NCBI GenBank assembly: GCA_013407085.1
Contig: JACCGJ010000611.1
Location: forward strand, 15,036 to 79,035
Source of the DNA: Atriophallophorus winterbourni
Taxonomy: Eukaryota; Platyhelminthes; Trematoda; Plagiorchiida; Microphallidae
Length of the DNA stretch: 64,000 nucleotides
Reading direction: 5' to 3'
Part shown: positions 10,216 to 22,308 of the stretch, piece by piece
How the letters are laid out: every line of letters starts with the position of its first letter
Position numbering within the stretch: position 1 is the first letter of the stretch
Made by a program: the position numbers and the translations under genes
The notes under the pieces: model-generated
Databases searched by the model: none
Told to the model about the DNA's origin: nothing
What the model saw: only the letters and a program-made list of their open reading frames with translations

Positions 10216-12180
10216 TTGGAAATTTAACGCTTTGTTTTACCAGTGACAAATTCACAACTTATCGATTTTCTGTACAGGTGAAACTGGAAATCAAAAGGTA
10301 AAATGTTACTGACGACAAGATTAGTACAATGCTTGTTAACATTGCAATGCGATATTTGAGGTTGATCGACAATTTGTTATTTGATTGGCTGTAGATTACA
10401 TTCAATCAAACTTTAAAATAACACCCTCTAGAAAATCAATATCGTTTGCCCATTGGTCATAATTAGAGCACACGTGATTGAAAGCTGGGACGCAATTCAA
10501 AATACCACGTGATTAATAATGGACGTGGCTGAACGGAAATTGGACTTGCATTTGGAGGAAAACACACGTTTATAAACTCGAAATTTAAACTCACAGCCCA
10601 CTTTTGGTTTTGTGCTTTTCGCATTTATCAGAAGTAAAGCGTCATAAAAAATTGCATCACAAGAGAAAGCCACATGGTCAATCGTGTTTATTGTGCACAT
10701 GACCAGAAAAAAACGCCACACACATCTTATATCGGCAAATCATTGTACATTGTGATAATACAGAGTGACATTTTACAATGCCAGGGTGTCTTTAGATGAC
10801 AAATAAATTAACCACGAAAGGAAAGCCTCAGTCGTCCTATTTTTTTATTGACTTTTGACAAGTTAGATGTGTGTACACTGGCTTCAACTGTTCACCGAAT
10901 GTATGCATGCCTGATCTTCCATTGTTGCAGCCAAAAGCAATCTAGATTGTGGGGTCTGATTATCAATTTCCAAGATGGATTGTAGGATGTCTCTTCTAAC
11001 GTATCGATTGCTCTTGAAAACCAATCAACGATTAACCTTATTTAATTATTTTTCGTTAGGTTGCCTTCATGGGCAGTTCAGTTGGTGCTTTTCTACGAGT
11101 TCAATGGCTTCATACAGTTCTGATCACATGTTTAATAGCATATGATGGCCAACTACAATGAACAGCCGTCTCACAGGTGACACACCAGAAGTCAGCTTAC
11201 TATTGTTCAAATCAATCACTCGTGCATGACAAAAATAATGCCGTTGCAAGCAACCAGCCACATTCCGACACGGAAACCGATAACACCGGCTCGACATTCC
11301 AGCACACATAACCAAGGGTTCAACTTGGAAATATTTACACAACCTATACACGATTGTTTTTCGACTATTATTGTTTTGGAGTTTAAGAGCATATCTAATC
11401 ATGCCTTTCACTTAACTCCTGGTAAGAAATTCGTTTGTTCAATAGGTACAAAGCTATGGATAAGTGAGCGCTATTCACGACGATTTATTAAAAAAATAAC
11501 TGGTAAAATTCTTATTTGCAATATTTCCATCACCCCCCCCCACATATGTCATCCCTTCATCGCTGATTAAATGTATTTCACTAACTCATCAACATATGAT
11601 AAACGACTGGCCTGTGCACATGACACACTATAGCTACAATGTAATGATCTGTCCTGGTTACGGTAACAACATCGGTTACACTTAACATCAAACACACATG
11701 CTGGTGTTCATACACCTGGGTCATCCAAACACATATGCAGGTCAACCATATGTTTTATCGACCGAGGCGCGACCGGTTACCGTCCAACAATTAGAATGCA
11801 GATTGGACATCAATTGTTAGAACATGTGTTGTAGCGTGTTACAAGTACCTCTCGACCGATCCACTTTGAACAGTTGTGTGTGTTTGCAGACTGAGCAAAA
11901 ATTACGGCTGACAAGCTGGGTAATTTGAAAATGCCGGGATACCGGACAAATATTCTTGAAGATAAGACAGATTATTGATTGCTTTGATAGTGTCTTGATT
12001 GCGAGTTCTATCTTGTTGATGACCTTCGTCAATCGAGCTTGACCATGGATATCTATCTCATGCTTATCCCCAGCTTGGGATGACGCTTTTACAGAACCTC
12101 CAAAGTGAGCAAGTTTTTATTAACTTCAAGCGTCAACGTTCGGATCATTCATATCTCTCATGCGCACCCCTTTGTAGTAC
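10216..12180. other. Upstream flank of Rab-like gene, no other gene recognised
   Basis: The Rab 5'UTR and promoter should lie here on the minus strand, but no core promoter could be assigned with confidence. Several inverted CCAAT-like words (for example gattggctg near 10383) and a short poly-C run (about 11531-11541) are present. Frames at 11124-11570 and 11817-12032 show no recognisable domain. Confidence 0.4.
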
Positions 12181-12184
12181 CAGT

Positions 12185-12795
12185 GCCCGAGGCTTGATTA
12201 CCTGTTGTAAAATCGGCATAGAGTAGATCTTGTGGAATATAACCGTCTCCTATTCTACACATTTGTCTCAGACAGCGTAGTTGGCGCTGATTTAGTAGAG
12301 TGGAGATGCTCTGTCGATCAGTGATTTGTAAATCACATCAGCATTCGTTACGCCGTCCATCTAAGATAAGTTCAAGATGAAATGAATATTCTGCAGTTGA
12401 AGGGCATTCGGCTTCTGCTCGTGTCATGCGTGGAAGATCCGGTTTTCACTGCCACACACTAATGTTGTATGCTATAAATTTTGTATTTTCAGTCAGCTGG
12501 ATGTTTCCACCTAAATATGTGATGGCAGTCGCTTTGCCAATCCACTCATCCGTCTCAGTGTCAAACGAGAAGTATCCGCAGTAGTTAAACCAAGATCTGT
12601 GAAGTGATGTATCACTTCAAGCCGAGAGTTTTCAACATTGGTGATTGGACGCGATACAGACCCTTTATCAAGGACTTTGGTCTTGGTAGTTTTTATTGTC
12701 AAAGCAACAAGTCTTTGCACGCCGACATAAAGCAGTCGGTATGTGCCATCAAACGGTTCTGCTTCAGAAGATTGTCACCACATCACTTACGGAGG
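12185..12795 (-). pseudogene. LINE-Z reverse transcriptase fragment, inverted
   Basis: Minus-strand reading aligns with the thumb and post-RT region of the better copy at 46.6-47.5 kb: 'TKTKVLDKGSVSRPITNVEN', 'LEVIHHFTDLGLTTAD', then after a deletion 'HEQKPNALQLQNIHFIL', 'MDGVTNADV' and 'IFHKIYSMPI'. It contains many stops. It ends just before the GRPHLRYKD block, which is present on the plus strand at 13680. Confidence 0.7.
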
Positions 12796-12939
12796 TAAAC
12801 ATCTTCTAACTTCCTTCTTGACGCACGTGGTCACAGCATGTAAAAGAAAATTTTACTCAACTCGGTGACAGAACACATCCTTGTTGCGCGCTTCTGTGAA
12901 TTTCGCAATTGCAACTGCGAAATGACTGTTCAACACTTA

Positions 12940-13045
12940 ATCTCCTCGTACATCCATCTCCGTCCTCTTACACCCATCTCTTACCGTCCATGGTCGACAT
13001 CGACCGAAGGAGACCAGCATACATACACCGTAAGGCATACAAGAA
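12940..13045 (+). repeat. LINE-Z 3' end remnant
   Basis: This holds 'ccatggtcgacatcgaccga' followed by aggaga. The same 3' terminal signature follows the zinc-finger codons of LINE-Z at 14030-14060 and 47815-47845. Its near-palindromic heart is GGTCGACATCGACC. No coding part is left. Confidence 0.7.
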
Positions 13046-13679
13046 CACATTAAAATATTTTAAGAGCACGGAGCATTTAAAATGTCCAGTAACCACAAAT
13101 CTGTGAAATTAAACTATGTGTTCACATCGCATTTGCTTTGCCGGATAATTTTGTGGGATAACTCTGAGGAACTAGATAACCAGATAACCGCTTCCCTTCA
13201 ACTTCTTATTGTCCAGTACACAATGTAAAGATGTATGCTCGAACTAACCTAACCTTGTGCTGGAAAGGGACTTCAATGTATTGTCTACCACACAGCCGGC
13301 TTCTTCAATTCGGCAAACACAAGTACACATAACACCATAAGTTACAATTGAGATTTTGGTTCTTATAATTTCGGGTATTTTAGTGACCATACACGAATCT
13401 GCGGTGCGCTTATTGAACCTGTTTGACTACCAAACGTCACCTCTGAATAGTCGTTAATCGAATAACTGCGATCTTTTGTTTTTCAATGAGGTGCACGTAC
13501 ATTCAAAACAATATCGTTCAGACTTGATGGTTATTGGGGTGGAATGAAAGGTCTTACCCCCATTAAAACTTCCGTACGCAAACTCTTTAAGCCTTGCTGT
13601 ATTGTACGCATGTCTCAAGCCATTTATTTCAGTCGATTAAGCCTTAAAGCACTTGAACAGGAATCTTTATGAATAAATG

Positions 13680-14075
13680 TATCAATTATACCCCACGTAA
13701 TCCATTGGGTAGACCGCACTTGCCGTACAAAGAGGTTTGCAAAAGAGATATGAAAGCTCTTGGCATTGACCCCGCGAGTTGGGAAGAACTTGCTCGTGAC
13801 CGCTCACATTGGAGGCATTGTATATAGCGTCGTCTGCAAGCTGGGTAGGAGCAGATACAGCTCTTGGCTGCTGAACGCAGATCATGCTGCCGGTGTGCAA
13901 CTGATGCAATACAACCGTGTTCTGACTATCGTTGCCAGCGCTGCGGGAGAGATTGTTCCTCCGAATCGGACTGTTTAGTCATTCCAAAAGCTGTAAAACA
14001 TGAACATTTATGCGATTGTGATGTACATCCATGGTCAACATCGACCGAAGGAGGCCAAAACAACAATCCATATGT
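13680..14075 (+). pseudogene. LINE-Z C-terminus with zinc finger and 3' end
   Basis: The frame starts at 'LGRPHLPYKEVCKRDMKALG' and continues 'DPASWEELARDRSHWRHC', then two stops. A second frame covers 'LLAAERRSCCRCATDAIQP' and a CxxC-type finger ('DYRCQRCGRDC'). The 3' noncoding end with the ccatggtcgacatcgacc signature closes it. It is closely similar to 47490-47845. The RT domain is absent here; part of one lies inverted at 12185-12795. Confidence 0.8.
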
Positions 14076-14514
14076 GGCGCGCGATAAAGTATCTTTCTGT
14101 CAACACGAGAGACTAATGTATTTGTCCTATTTACAATCCAACTATCGTTCAGCACAGGTGACAGACAGTTTCCATTCCTTATAGTTTCAAGTAAGCGCAT
14201 ACGAATCACGTGAACTAAAATCAATCTCGATCGATAAGTTGTCACAAGACAAACGTATAATTCAGGTGGAACAAGGAACAGATTAAAGGTCAACTATCGT
14301 CGCGCATTAACTGAACTTTGCGCGTGAAATTTCGACTAGGCCACAAGTTAATGTTTGCGGAACAAGTTATAAAGAATAGGAGCCAAACGTTACTTTTGGT
14401 TGCGAAAAGTAAATCTGAAACGGCAAGAATTGCATCAATAAACATGAGATCCGTTCGGACTTATCGACGGTTGAGCTTGTACAAATCAAAGTATAGTGTT
14501 ACTCAAATCCTCGC

Positions 14515-15040
14515 ACTTAAACGCCACAGACGGTGCCTGGCTATTTGCAGTCATCAGGTGGAGACAGTAGGCCTTGAACTAGGTTGTAAACTAAGTTATT
14601 CGCGAATCCCACTGTTATATAGGGTTCGTACAACGAGCCACGATGTTCAAACATTAGAATCACATAATGATTCTTGGTCAAGCACTCAAGGCGCTTATGG
14701 ATGATCAAAGTAATGTGTTGCTCACATCCCCCGCACTTAAACACCAGTACCGGTTTCTGGCTGTTTGCCGTCATCAGGTAGAGACAGTAAGATCAGGTTC
14801 AGTGAGCCATGAAATAGCCTTGAATAGTAATAAATCAAGTTATGCTTAAATGCCACTGTTCGAATCCAGAATCACAAGGTGATGCTTGGTCAAGCGCTCA
14901 ACAAAATTAGAAGCGACCAAAGTATAGCCTCGCTTACATCCCTCGCGCGTACACACCGCCACCAGTTCCTGGCTTTTCGTCGTCATCCGGTGGAGACAGT
15001 AGGATTAGGTTCAGAAAGCAGAGCAATCCAACTTGCTAAT
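14515..15040 (-). repeat. Retrozyme-like tandem array, subfamily A, three units
   Basis: Three hammerhead-type cores on the minus strand have their CTGATGA boxes near 14551, 14771 and 14983, giving a period of about 212-220 bp. The middle one (about 14745-14787) keeps CTGATGA, stem II GGC/GCC around AAACA, GAAA and ACCGGTA, but stem I is weakened. The outer two are damaged (GGCA for GAAA; CGGATGA). Between cores lies the hairpin GGTTCGT-ACA-ACGAGCC (14623-14639, one mismatch) and a 'caagcactcaaggcgcttat' block shared with 57.3 kb. Confidence 0.8.
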
Positions 15041-15418
15041 TGTCTCGGTGGATGAACTACACGGAACTCAGAAGTTTTATGAGCGAAACATCAATCTCCT
15101 TACGAACACCACAGGATGACGATGTGTATAGATCAAAGTAGATAAACAATCGAGAGGTAACAGGAACAGTCATATATCCGAATTTAGAGATTTCCATAGT
15201 AAAAATGCCATATACTTAACAAAAACAACAGGGTGATGAGGTGAAGGGGGTTAAAACATGGAGCCTTCTGATAGTCAATGAAGACAACCATAGAGCACAT
15301 GGATTGGCATGCAGTTACCGAATTTCGAAGTGAAAACCACCACCTCTAGTATGCGCACCGATTACGTAATCGAACTAATCTGTCAGCAGATGTCATTCAC
15401 ACCTGCCAAGACTAAAAC

Positions 15419-16418
15419 NNNNNNNNNNNNNNNNNNNNNNNNNNNNNNNNNNNNNNNNNNNNNNNNNNNNNNNNNNNNNNNNNNNNNNNNNNNNNNNNNN
15501 NNNNNNNNNNNNNNNNNNNNNNNNNNNNNNNNNNNNNNNNNNNNNNNNNNNNNNNNNNNNNNNNNNNNNNNNNNNNNNNNNNNNNNNNNNNNNNNNNNNN
15601 NNNNNNNNNNNNNNNNNNNNNNNNNNNNNNNNNNNNNNNNNNNNNNNNNNNNNNNNNNNNNNNNNNNNNNNNNNNNNNNNNNNNNNNNNNNNNNNNNNNN
15701 NNNNNNNNNNNNNNNNNNNNNNNNNNNNNNNNNNNNNNNNNNNNNNNNNNNNNNNNNNNNNNNNNNNNNNNNNNNNNNNNNNNNNNNNNNNNNNNNNNNN
15801 NNNNNNNNNNNNNNNNNNNNNNNNNNNNNNNNNNNNNNNNNNNNNNNNNNNNNNNNNNNNNNNNNNNNNNNNNNNNNNNNNNNNNNNNNNNNNNNNNNNN
15901 NNNNNNNNNNNNNNNNNNNNNNNNNNNNNNNNNNNNNNNNNNNNNNNNNNNNNNNNNNNNNNNNNNNNNNNNNNNNNNNNNNNNNNNNNNNNNNNNNNNN
16001 NNNNNNNNNNNNNNNNNNNNNNNNNNNNNNNNNNNNNNNNNNNNNNNNNNNNNNNNNNNNNNNNNNNNNNNNNNNNNNNNNNNNNNNNNNNNNNNNNNNN
16101 NNNNNNNNNNNNNNNNNNNNNNNNNNNNNNNNNNNNNNNNNNNNNNNNNNNNNNNNNNNNNNNNNNNNNNNNNNNNNNNNNNNNNNNNNNNNNNNNNNNN
16201 NNNNNNNNNNNNNNNNNNNNNNNNNNNNNNNNNNNNNNNNNNNNNNNNNNNNNNNNNNNNNNNNNNNNNNNNNNNNNNNNNNNNNNNNNNNNNNNNNNNN
16301 NNNNNNNNNNNNNNNNNNNNNNNNNNNNNNNNNNNNNNNNNNNNNNNNNNNNNNNNNNNNNNNNNNNNNNNNNNNNNNNNNNNNNNNNNNNNNNNNNNNN
16401 NNNNNNNNNNNNNNNNNN
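15419..16418. other. Assembly gap, exactly 1000 N
   Basis: There are 1000 undetermined bases, so the length is probably a placeholder rather than a measured gap. Long open frames across it are artefacts. The gap removes the 5' part of LINE-G. Confidence 0.99.
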
Positions 16419-16544
16419 TCACTCCACGCAGCATGGTGAAAATCCAAAAAACCTTAGACTAAATAGGAACTTCAACTTTCCTTATATTTATCCCAACCCT
16501 GAAACTTTTAAGCCACCACAAACAAACACCCATAGAATTTCCAC

Positions 16545-17666
16545 TTGGCCACACCCTGCTCCACAAATATATCCATCATACCCCCCCACCCAGTTTTACC
16601 CAGACCATTTGCAACCTTCAAATTTTCCCCTTGTGTTTCCACCCATCTGCAGGATGTAGCACAACCTAGTTTCAAATCTCCGGTCCCTATCATTAATACC
16701 CCTCTTTCTACTTCCCCTATCCGCATCCTTCTATTTAACGCGAGATCTATTACTTCTAAGATGTCCGATCTTCAATTTTTCCTATCTGCTAACCCGACTG
16801 ATGTAGTCTTAATCACTGAAACTTGGACGACTGATGAAGATGCAGACGCACTCCTCTTCCTACCAAATTATAATATTTTTCGTAGAAATTGGTGCTCCAC
16901 TCGTGGTGGTGGTTGCATCATATATATTACTAAGGATATCCCGGCCAAACTTTATTCTTCTTCTACACTGGATGATATTGATGATTCGTTATGTATCGAT
17001 ATACCTTCACTGGACGCCCTTCTCGGTTGTATTTACAACCCACCTCCTCCATCTTCACATAATCTTGATAAGATAAAAAATGCTTTTATTGAAGTTTCTC
17101 TGACCCCTCATAAAAATAAACTTATAGCTGGTGATTTTAACATGCCTTATACATGCTGGAAGTCCCCCCATCTATCTAGAAAATTCTCCTCTTTTTCCGA
17201 AGCAATCAGCTTACTAGGTTACACTCAAGCAGTAGATAAACCTACAAGACAATCAAGCCTTCTAGACCTTATTTTCACATCGGGTTCTAATCCTAGTAAT
17301 GTGCAAGTCATACCGCCCCTTCTTGGTTGTGATCATAAAATGGTTATGTGCCAACTTCATCTTTATGAAACTCAGACATCCATCAGCACAGATAATGATT
17401 GTCTTTATATTGATCGGATAAAGTTTTCGACTATAATCAGAAACTATGATTGGACTGACTTCTTTATATCTCCAGAATTTAATCTTATCTCTTCCATATT
17501 TCATAAAAATTTCTCTAGATGTCGTGTAACTGCAGCAACTCATCGAAAGGCTAAACCTATTAAACTTGATAAAATAAAACTTCTTGAAAAAAAGATAGCT
17601 CGTCTTTCTGCTTTTGTCAACTACACCAGACTTTTATTCAATTTTACGTCTCAAGGAACTTCTTAG
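16545..17666 (+). pseudogene. LINE-G ORF2 endonuclease domain
   Basis: The 373-codon frame opens with a Pro-rich stretch. The APE/exonuclease-III-like fold follows: 'IRILLFNARSITSKMSDLQF', 'DVVLITETW', 'RGGGCIIYITKDIPAKLYSS', 'LIAGDFNMPYTCW' (catalytic GDFN) and 'GCDHKMVMCQL' (SDH-type His). This nuclease nicks the target DNA for target-primed reverse transcription. A stop at 17664 and later frame changes separate it from the RT. The start codon used is nominal, because the true N-terminus may be in another frame upstream ('HPAPQIYPSYPPTQFYP'). Confidence 0.8.
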
Positions 17667-17939
17667 CTCTTTTACAACAATCAAATTACAATTCATCGAG
17701 AATCAAGAAAGAATGGCTTCGAAGACCAAGATCTCGATATAATCTAAGTAAACATGAAATTTCTACACTTGTGTTCAACGATGATGGTAGGGAATCATCA
17801 ACATCAGACTCTTCAGCAATAAGTAAGCTTTTTCTGAACAATTTTAGTCAGTCATTCAATACCAGCGTATACCCTGTACTCCCAAATCAAAATATTATTT
17901 CAATGTGTATGGATTTCATCTACATTAGTTTATAAGAAT

Positions 17940-19375
17940 TTAGCGCAGTGTCGGCGAAGCAAAGCTTCTTACAAGCCTGATATTGTGGGCTTTGTTCCAG
18001 CAATCTTGCAACTAAATACGGATGATATACCTTTAATTTTATTAAACCTGTTTAATATTTCTATTAAATCTCGTATTTTCCCCCTTGAATGGAAACATTC
18101 TGTCATTGTACCTCGGCTTAAAACAGGGAATTCGCACATCGTCACTAATTATCGCCCAATTAATCATACACTTTTTCTCTCCGGGCTATTCGAAAAGTTG
18201 ATCAAAACGCATTAATAGCTTACTTGGGCCCAAACGCTTTCTCTCCATTCCAGCATGGCTTTTTAAATCAAAAGTCCTGCATTACCTGTCAGCTGGAATA
18301 TTTGGACCATATAACGGCCTCCATATATCATGGATTAGCTGTACTGACATTTTTCTTAGACATTACCAAAGCATTTGATAAGGTTCCTCATTCTTTTTTT
18401 TCTTCGAAAATTATCATCACTTGGTATTCCCGGATCCCTATTTAATTGGTTTTGTTCATATCTTTCTGATCGCACCTTCTCCGTTTCCGTTAATGGCATA
18501 TCCTCTGAAACACAACCTATACCAAGTGGAGTCATTCAGGGTAGCGTACTAGGTCCCCTCCTGTTTCTGATGTGCAAGATTTCGTAAAGAACTCAAAGCC
18601 TTTTATCTTTGCGGATGATATTAAACTTGTTTTAGCTTTTCCAGCCATAGAGGTATCACAGGCTATAGACTCTCTCAACGACGATCTTTCAACCCTTTCA
18701 AGTTAGGGCTCACAATGGGGTTTAGAATTCTCAGCTCTGAAGACGCAATTCATGGGTATACGCTGCTCAATACCCCCCGGTAGTATTATTCTCAACAATA
18801 CACCACTCGCACCTTCTAACGAAATCAAAGACTTAGGATTTAGGTATTCTTCATCTCTCAATTTCAACGAACAAGTAAGATTTCTCATAGCAAGAGCTAG
18901 ACAGAATTTTGGTTTGATCAATCAAAAATTCCTCCTTCGTGAAAGTAGACTGAGTCTATATAAAATGAAAGTATTACCGATTCTTGATTACTGTAATATA
19001 GCCTACTCTCACATCGCTAGGCGTGACTGTATTCTCTTAGAAAGCCTTCAACGTAGAATTAGCAAAATCATGTTAGGCTACTCTAATCCTTCATCTTATA
19101 AAGTAAGATGCAATCTATAAGACATTGATCCACTATGGTTACGCAGAATTCGCCTTAATCTTTTTCTTTTCTTCCGAATCATCACAGAGCACCAAGTTAA
19201 GCTTAGATCTACCATGCGCTTTCGAGATTGCAATCGTTCTGTACGACGTAACCGAATGAGGCTATTACATATTCCCCTTACTCGCACTAAAGTTCGAAAA
19301 AACTTCTTTTTAATTAGGTATGCGCATCTTTGGAATTTTCTTCCACTTCATTTCCGCATGTGAACATCTACAGGT
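17940..19375 (+). pseudogene. LINE-G reverse transcriptase region, multiply broken
   Basis: Successive frames give RT blocks in order. They are 'YRPINHTLFLSGLFEKLIK' (18150-18215), 'HGFLNQKSCITCQLEYLDHI', 'FLDITKAFDKVPHS', 'IPSGVIQGSVLGPLLFL' and 'FIFADDIKLV' (catalytic FADD at 18608-18619). The thumb follows with 'NEIKDLGFRYSSSLNFNEQV' and 'LPILDYCNIAY'. At least four frame changes and several stops (for example 18213, 18703, 19118) make it inactive. The last part (19120-19375) still resembles the CR1 tail with 'RTKVRKNFFLIRYAHLWN'. Confidence 0.8.
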
Positions 19376-20312
19376 AAACTTAAAACACTCGTAGATTCTC
19401 TTACTGCTTTATTGCTATGCGAAATTCTCAAAATATACACTTCTATAGACAATATATTTTGTCACGGTATTCCTGGTTATTGAACCAGTTGTAAGTATTT
19501 TTACATTAGCACACGTATAGAACTGTTCACAATGTCCGAAATACATGGTACTATTAAGTGTCAGGTTACTTAGTGTCTATGTATGTTACATCTATTTCTA
19601 CTCCCCCCATCATATCTGTCTAGGCCTGGGCAACCTGACAGTATCTTAGCCCACGTGCAGTCTCTGACTGTGCGGCACTTTGCCTGGATCAGGCTTGTGC
19701 TTTCATACATACATCATACATACATCAAAACCTGGGACCAGTATTATATGTACCTTTACTTATTGTATCTCTTTAGGCTTATCTTACCACCTTTTTGTTT
19801 AAACATATTTATCCTCATTGTTTCAATTCAGGTTTCTATCGTAAACAAATGTCTCTCTAACAAAAATTTCGAAACATCTAAAAATTATTTTTCTGATTTT
19901 CTATTTATAACGCTGCTGTAGGGTCAGGTTACCTAGGGTCTAGCAAGTGTCATTATAGGTTGGGACTTACATCACATTTGTCTATTTGTCACATTGCCTT
20001 CCATGACATTTTCTAAACACCATTATGTTTATGTCTTTTATTTCGTATGAGGCTTATAAATGTCACATTTTATCCAAACTTGCAAAACAATAAAATCTAC
20101 CAAAAAAGAGAGAAAAAAATCATTATGTTTTTAATGTACATTCTTATTTTCTTAAATGATGAACTATTTTAATTTGATGACCTCTTACCATGCTGGTGAA
20201 GAGAATATCTTTCATTATATTCCAGTGTCTTCGAATACCGAACCATCACTGAAACTGGCTCGGAATCTATCCGCTCGAGATTCGTTCCATTTGCGATTCA
20301 CTCTCCTGCACG

Positions 20313-20623
<311 letters not shown>

Positions 20624-20929
20624 TTTATCCTTAGCGAACCAAGCATGAAAACATGATCAGTTTAAAAGAAGTTAACAGGCAACATCGTGGAAATATATTA
20701 TTGGCGTAAACATAATCCAGAATGAATTTTGTTCTTTTTAAAAATTTGAAAGAATAGGCTACAAAAAGTTGATATGATTATCTTTTGAGTAAATAAAGGC
20801 ATGCTAAGATGATCATAATTACCAAATTTTTATAATAAACAAGGCCAAATAATATTAATTTATTCTCGGTGAACCAAGGCATCAAATACATGATCAAGTT
20901 TTTAGAATGTTCACTGCAAAATAATGGGA

Positions 20930-21512
20930 TATTTTTTTACCATCCGACTCGATGTACATTTTTGTGGGTCTTGTAAAGCATAGCTTTTTATTTGCATATC
21001 ATTTATGAATAAATCTATGAATAAATCTATCAGATATTGCACCTCTTGAAGGCATAATCTAAGTTTATCCACAGAGAACGAGAGACCATTAAATATACTT
21101 CATTTGGATAATACAACCAAATATTTGTTCAGGCTGGCAATGTTAGATTGTGTTTCTGAATATGGGAAACAAATGACCGATTTCATGTCATCAGTAACCA
21201 AGAAAAGTTTAAGCAATGTTTTGAGAATATTTTGTTTATATTTGTGACTACTCATCCGTGCCAAGCCCGTCAAACTATTACCAAAGTTGATTACGACGGT
21301 CCATAATGGAAGCACTGAAATCGAGTTTCGCACTTATTTGAGCTTATCAGCAGTGCATATCTCCGGTTTCTGGTCGGATTTGAACCCCCGACCATCAACA
21401 TAGTTTCTTATGAGATACGATAATATGTACAGCGTTTATATACAGGAGAAAACGTAATGGACCCAATACACAGCCTTGCATCACGACACTTGGAATTGTC
21501 TTCAGTGCCAGA
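20930..21512 (-). pseudogene. LINE-G-like RT/3' fragment, copy 1
   Basis: Read on the minus strand, it begins with 'IPSVVMQGCVLGPLRFLLY', clearly the PSGV-QGSVLGPLLF motif of RT. It then decays through stops for about 550 bp. It is nearly identical to 27216-27777 in the same orientation, and both end at 'cttgcatcacgacacttgg' on the plus strand. The 3' end carries 'gaataaatctatgaataaat' repeats. Confidence 0.65.
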
Positions 21513-21659
21513 GAAGACAGCGAGGTGATAGGTTGTGCGCCGCTTTGCTACGAGTGAGATCTACAAGATTATGACATAAAACAGTTGGCCTCGATTGGTA
21601 CACGTTGCGTTGAACAGAAACTGCTATCTTTTGATGCATCGTGCGACATATAGCGTCAC

Positions 21660-21745
21660 GATGATGCGTGTACCATATATGGTGCACGTCGCAGTTTGGG
21701 ATATCATTGCGTATACCACATATGGCGCACGACGCAGTGAAAGTG
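21660..21745. repeat. Pair of short imperfect direct repeats with palindromic cores
   Basis: Two ~30-bp copies (about 21664-21697 and 21708-21741) share gcgt-ta-cca-(c/t)atatgg-gcacg-cgcagt. The first contains the palindrome ACCATATATGGT. Function unknown. Confidence 0.5.
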
Positions 21746-22308
21746 TTTAGCGCAGAATCTAAGTATTTCCACCATGTTAACTTGATTTCTAAAATTTTAC
21801 CAGAAATCTTGTCGTAAGCGAACAGTCGAATTTATATCAATAATATTAGAAGATAATATTGCAATGAACAGCATTAGGTTGTCTAATTCTACAGAACCAC
21901 TATAGTTCTAGCAGGAGCTGCTAAACACCTTTCTCTCTGTGATTGATTGGAGCTATGTCCAATGATTAATCTGGTAGAAGTACGTTGTACTTTTGTTTAT
22001 GCTGCTATATACAACATTTCAGTGATCAAAAATAGCTATAGTTGGAAGTATATACAGTTCTAACTCACAGTGAGGGAGTGTAAAGAGCATATGAAACATA
22101 TTTACACTCTGCTTCGCCCTCCAGATCACGTGAGGTATATGCTCGTTGACTATAACATTTAAGATGCAAGATTCAAGATTCAAGAATTAATGGTCACAAA
22201 AAGCACATAGCTTCACAATTACCATATCATAGTAAATATACGTTCAGGAAATAGATTTAAAATAAACATGTAATGTCATGTATAGTCAAGTTGTATAGTT
22301 ACCATGAG

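Larger units (their letters stand above)
16419..20121 (+). mobile_element. LINE-G (CR1/Jockey-like), 5' end lost in gap
   Basis: This is a retroelement with a proline-rich leader, an APE-type endonuclease, a reverse transcriptase and a long 3' region. The 3' end has AATAAA followed by an A-rich stretch (about 20090-20121). The coding region is broken in several places. Related fragments lie at 20930-21512 and 27216-28330 (minus) and at 31010-31230 and 32300-32745 (plus). Confidence 0.8.

Noticed and set aside
13682..13909. Minus-strand frame 'MHQLHTGSMICVQQPRAVS', also at 47441-47695
   Set aside because: Antisense shadow of the LINE-Z zinc-finger tail, repeated because the LINE is repeated.
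15309..16447. Long open frames across the gap
   Set aside because: They consist of undetermined bases.
21365..21415. tRNA-like T-arm (complement contains GGTTCAAATCC with a 6-bp stem)
   Set aside because: No acceptor, D or anticodon arms fit, and the stretch lies inside a LINE-G-like fragment whose second copy lacks the match.
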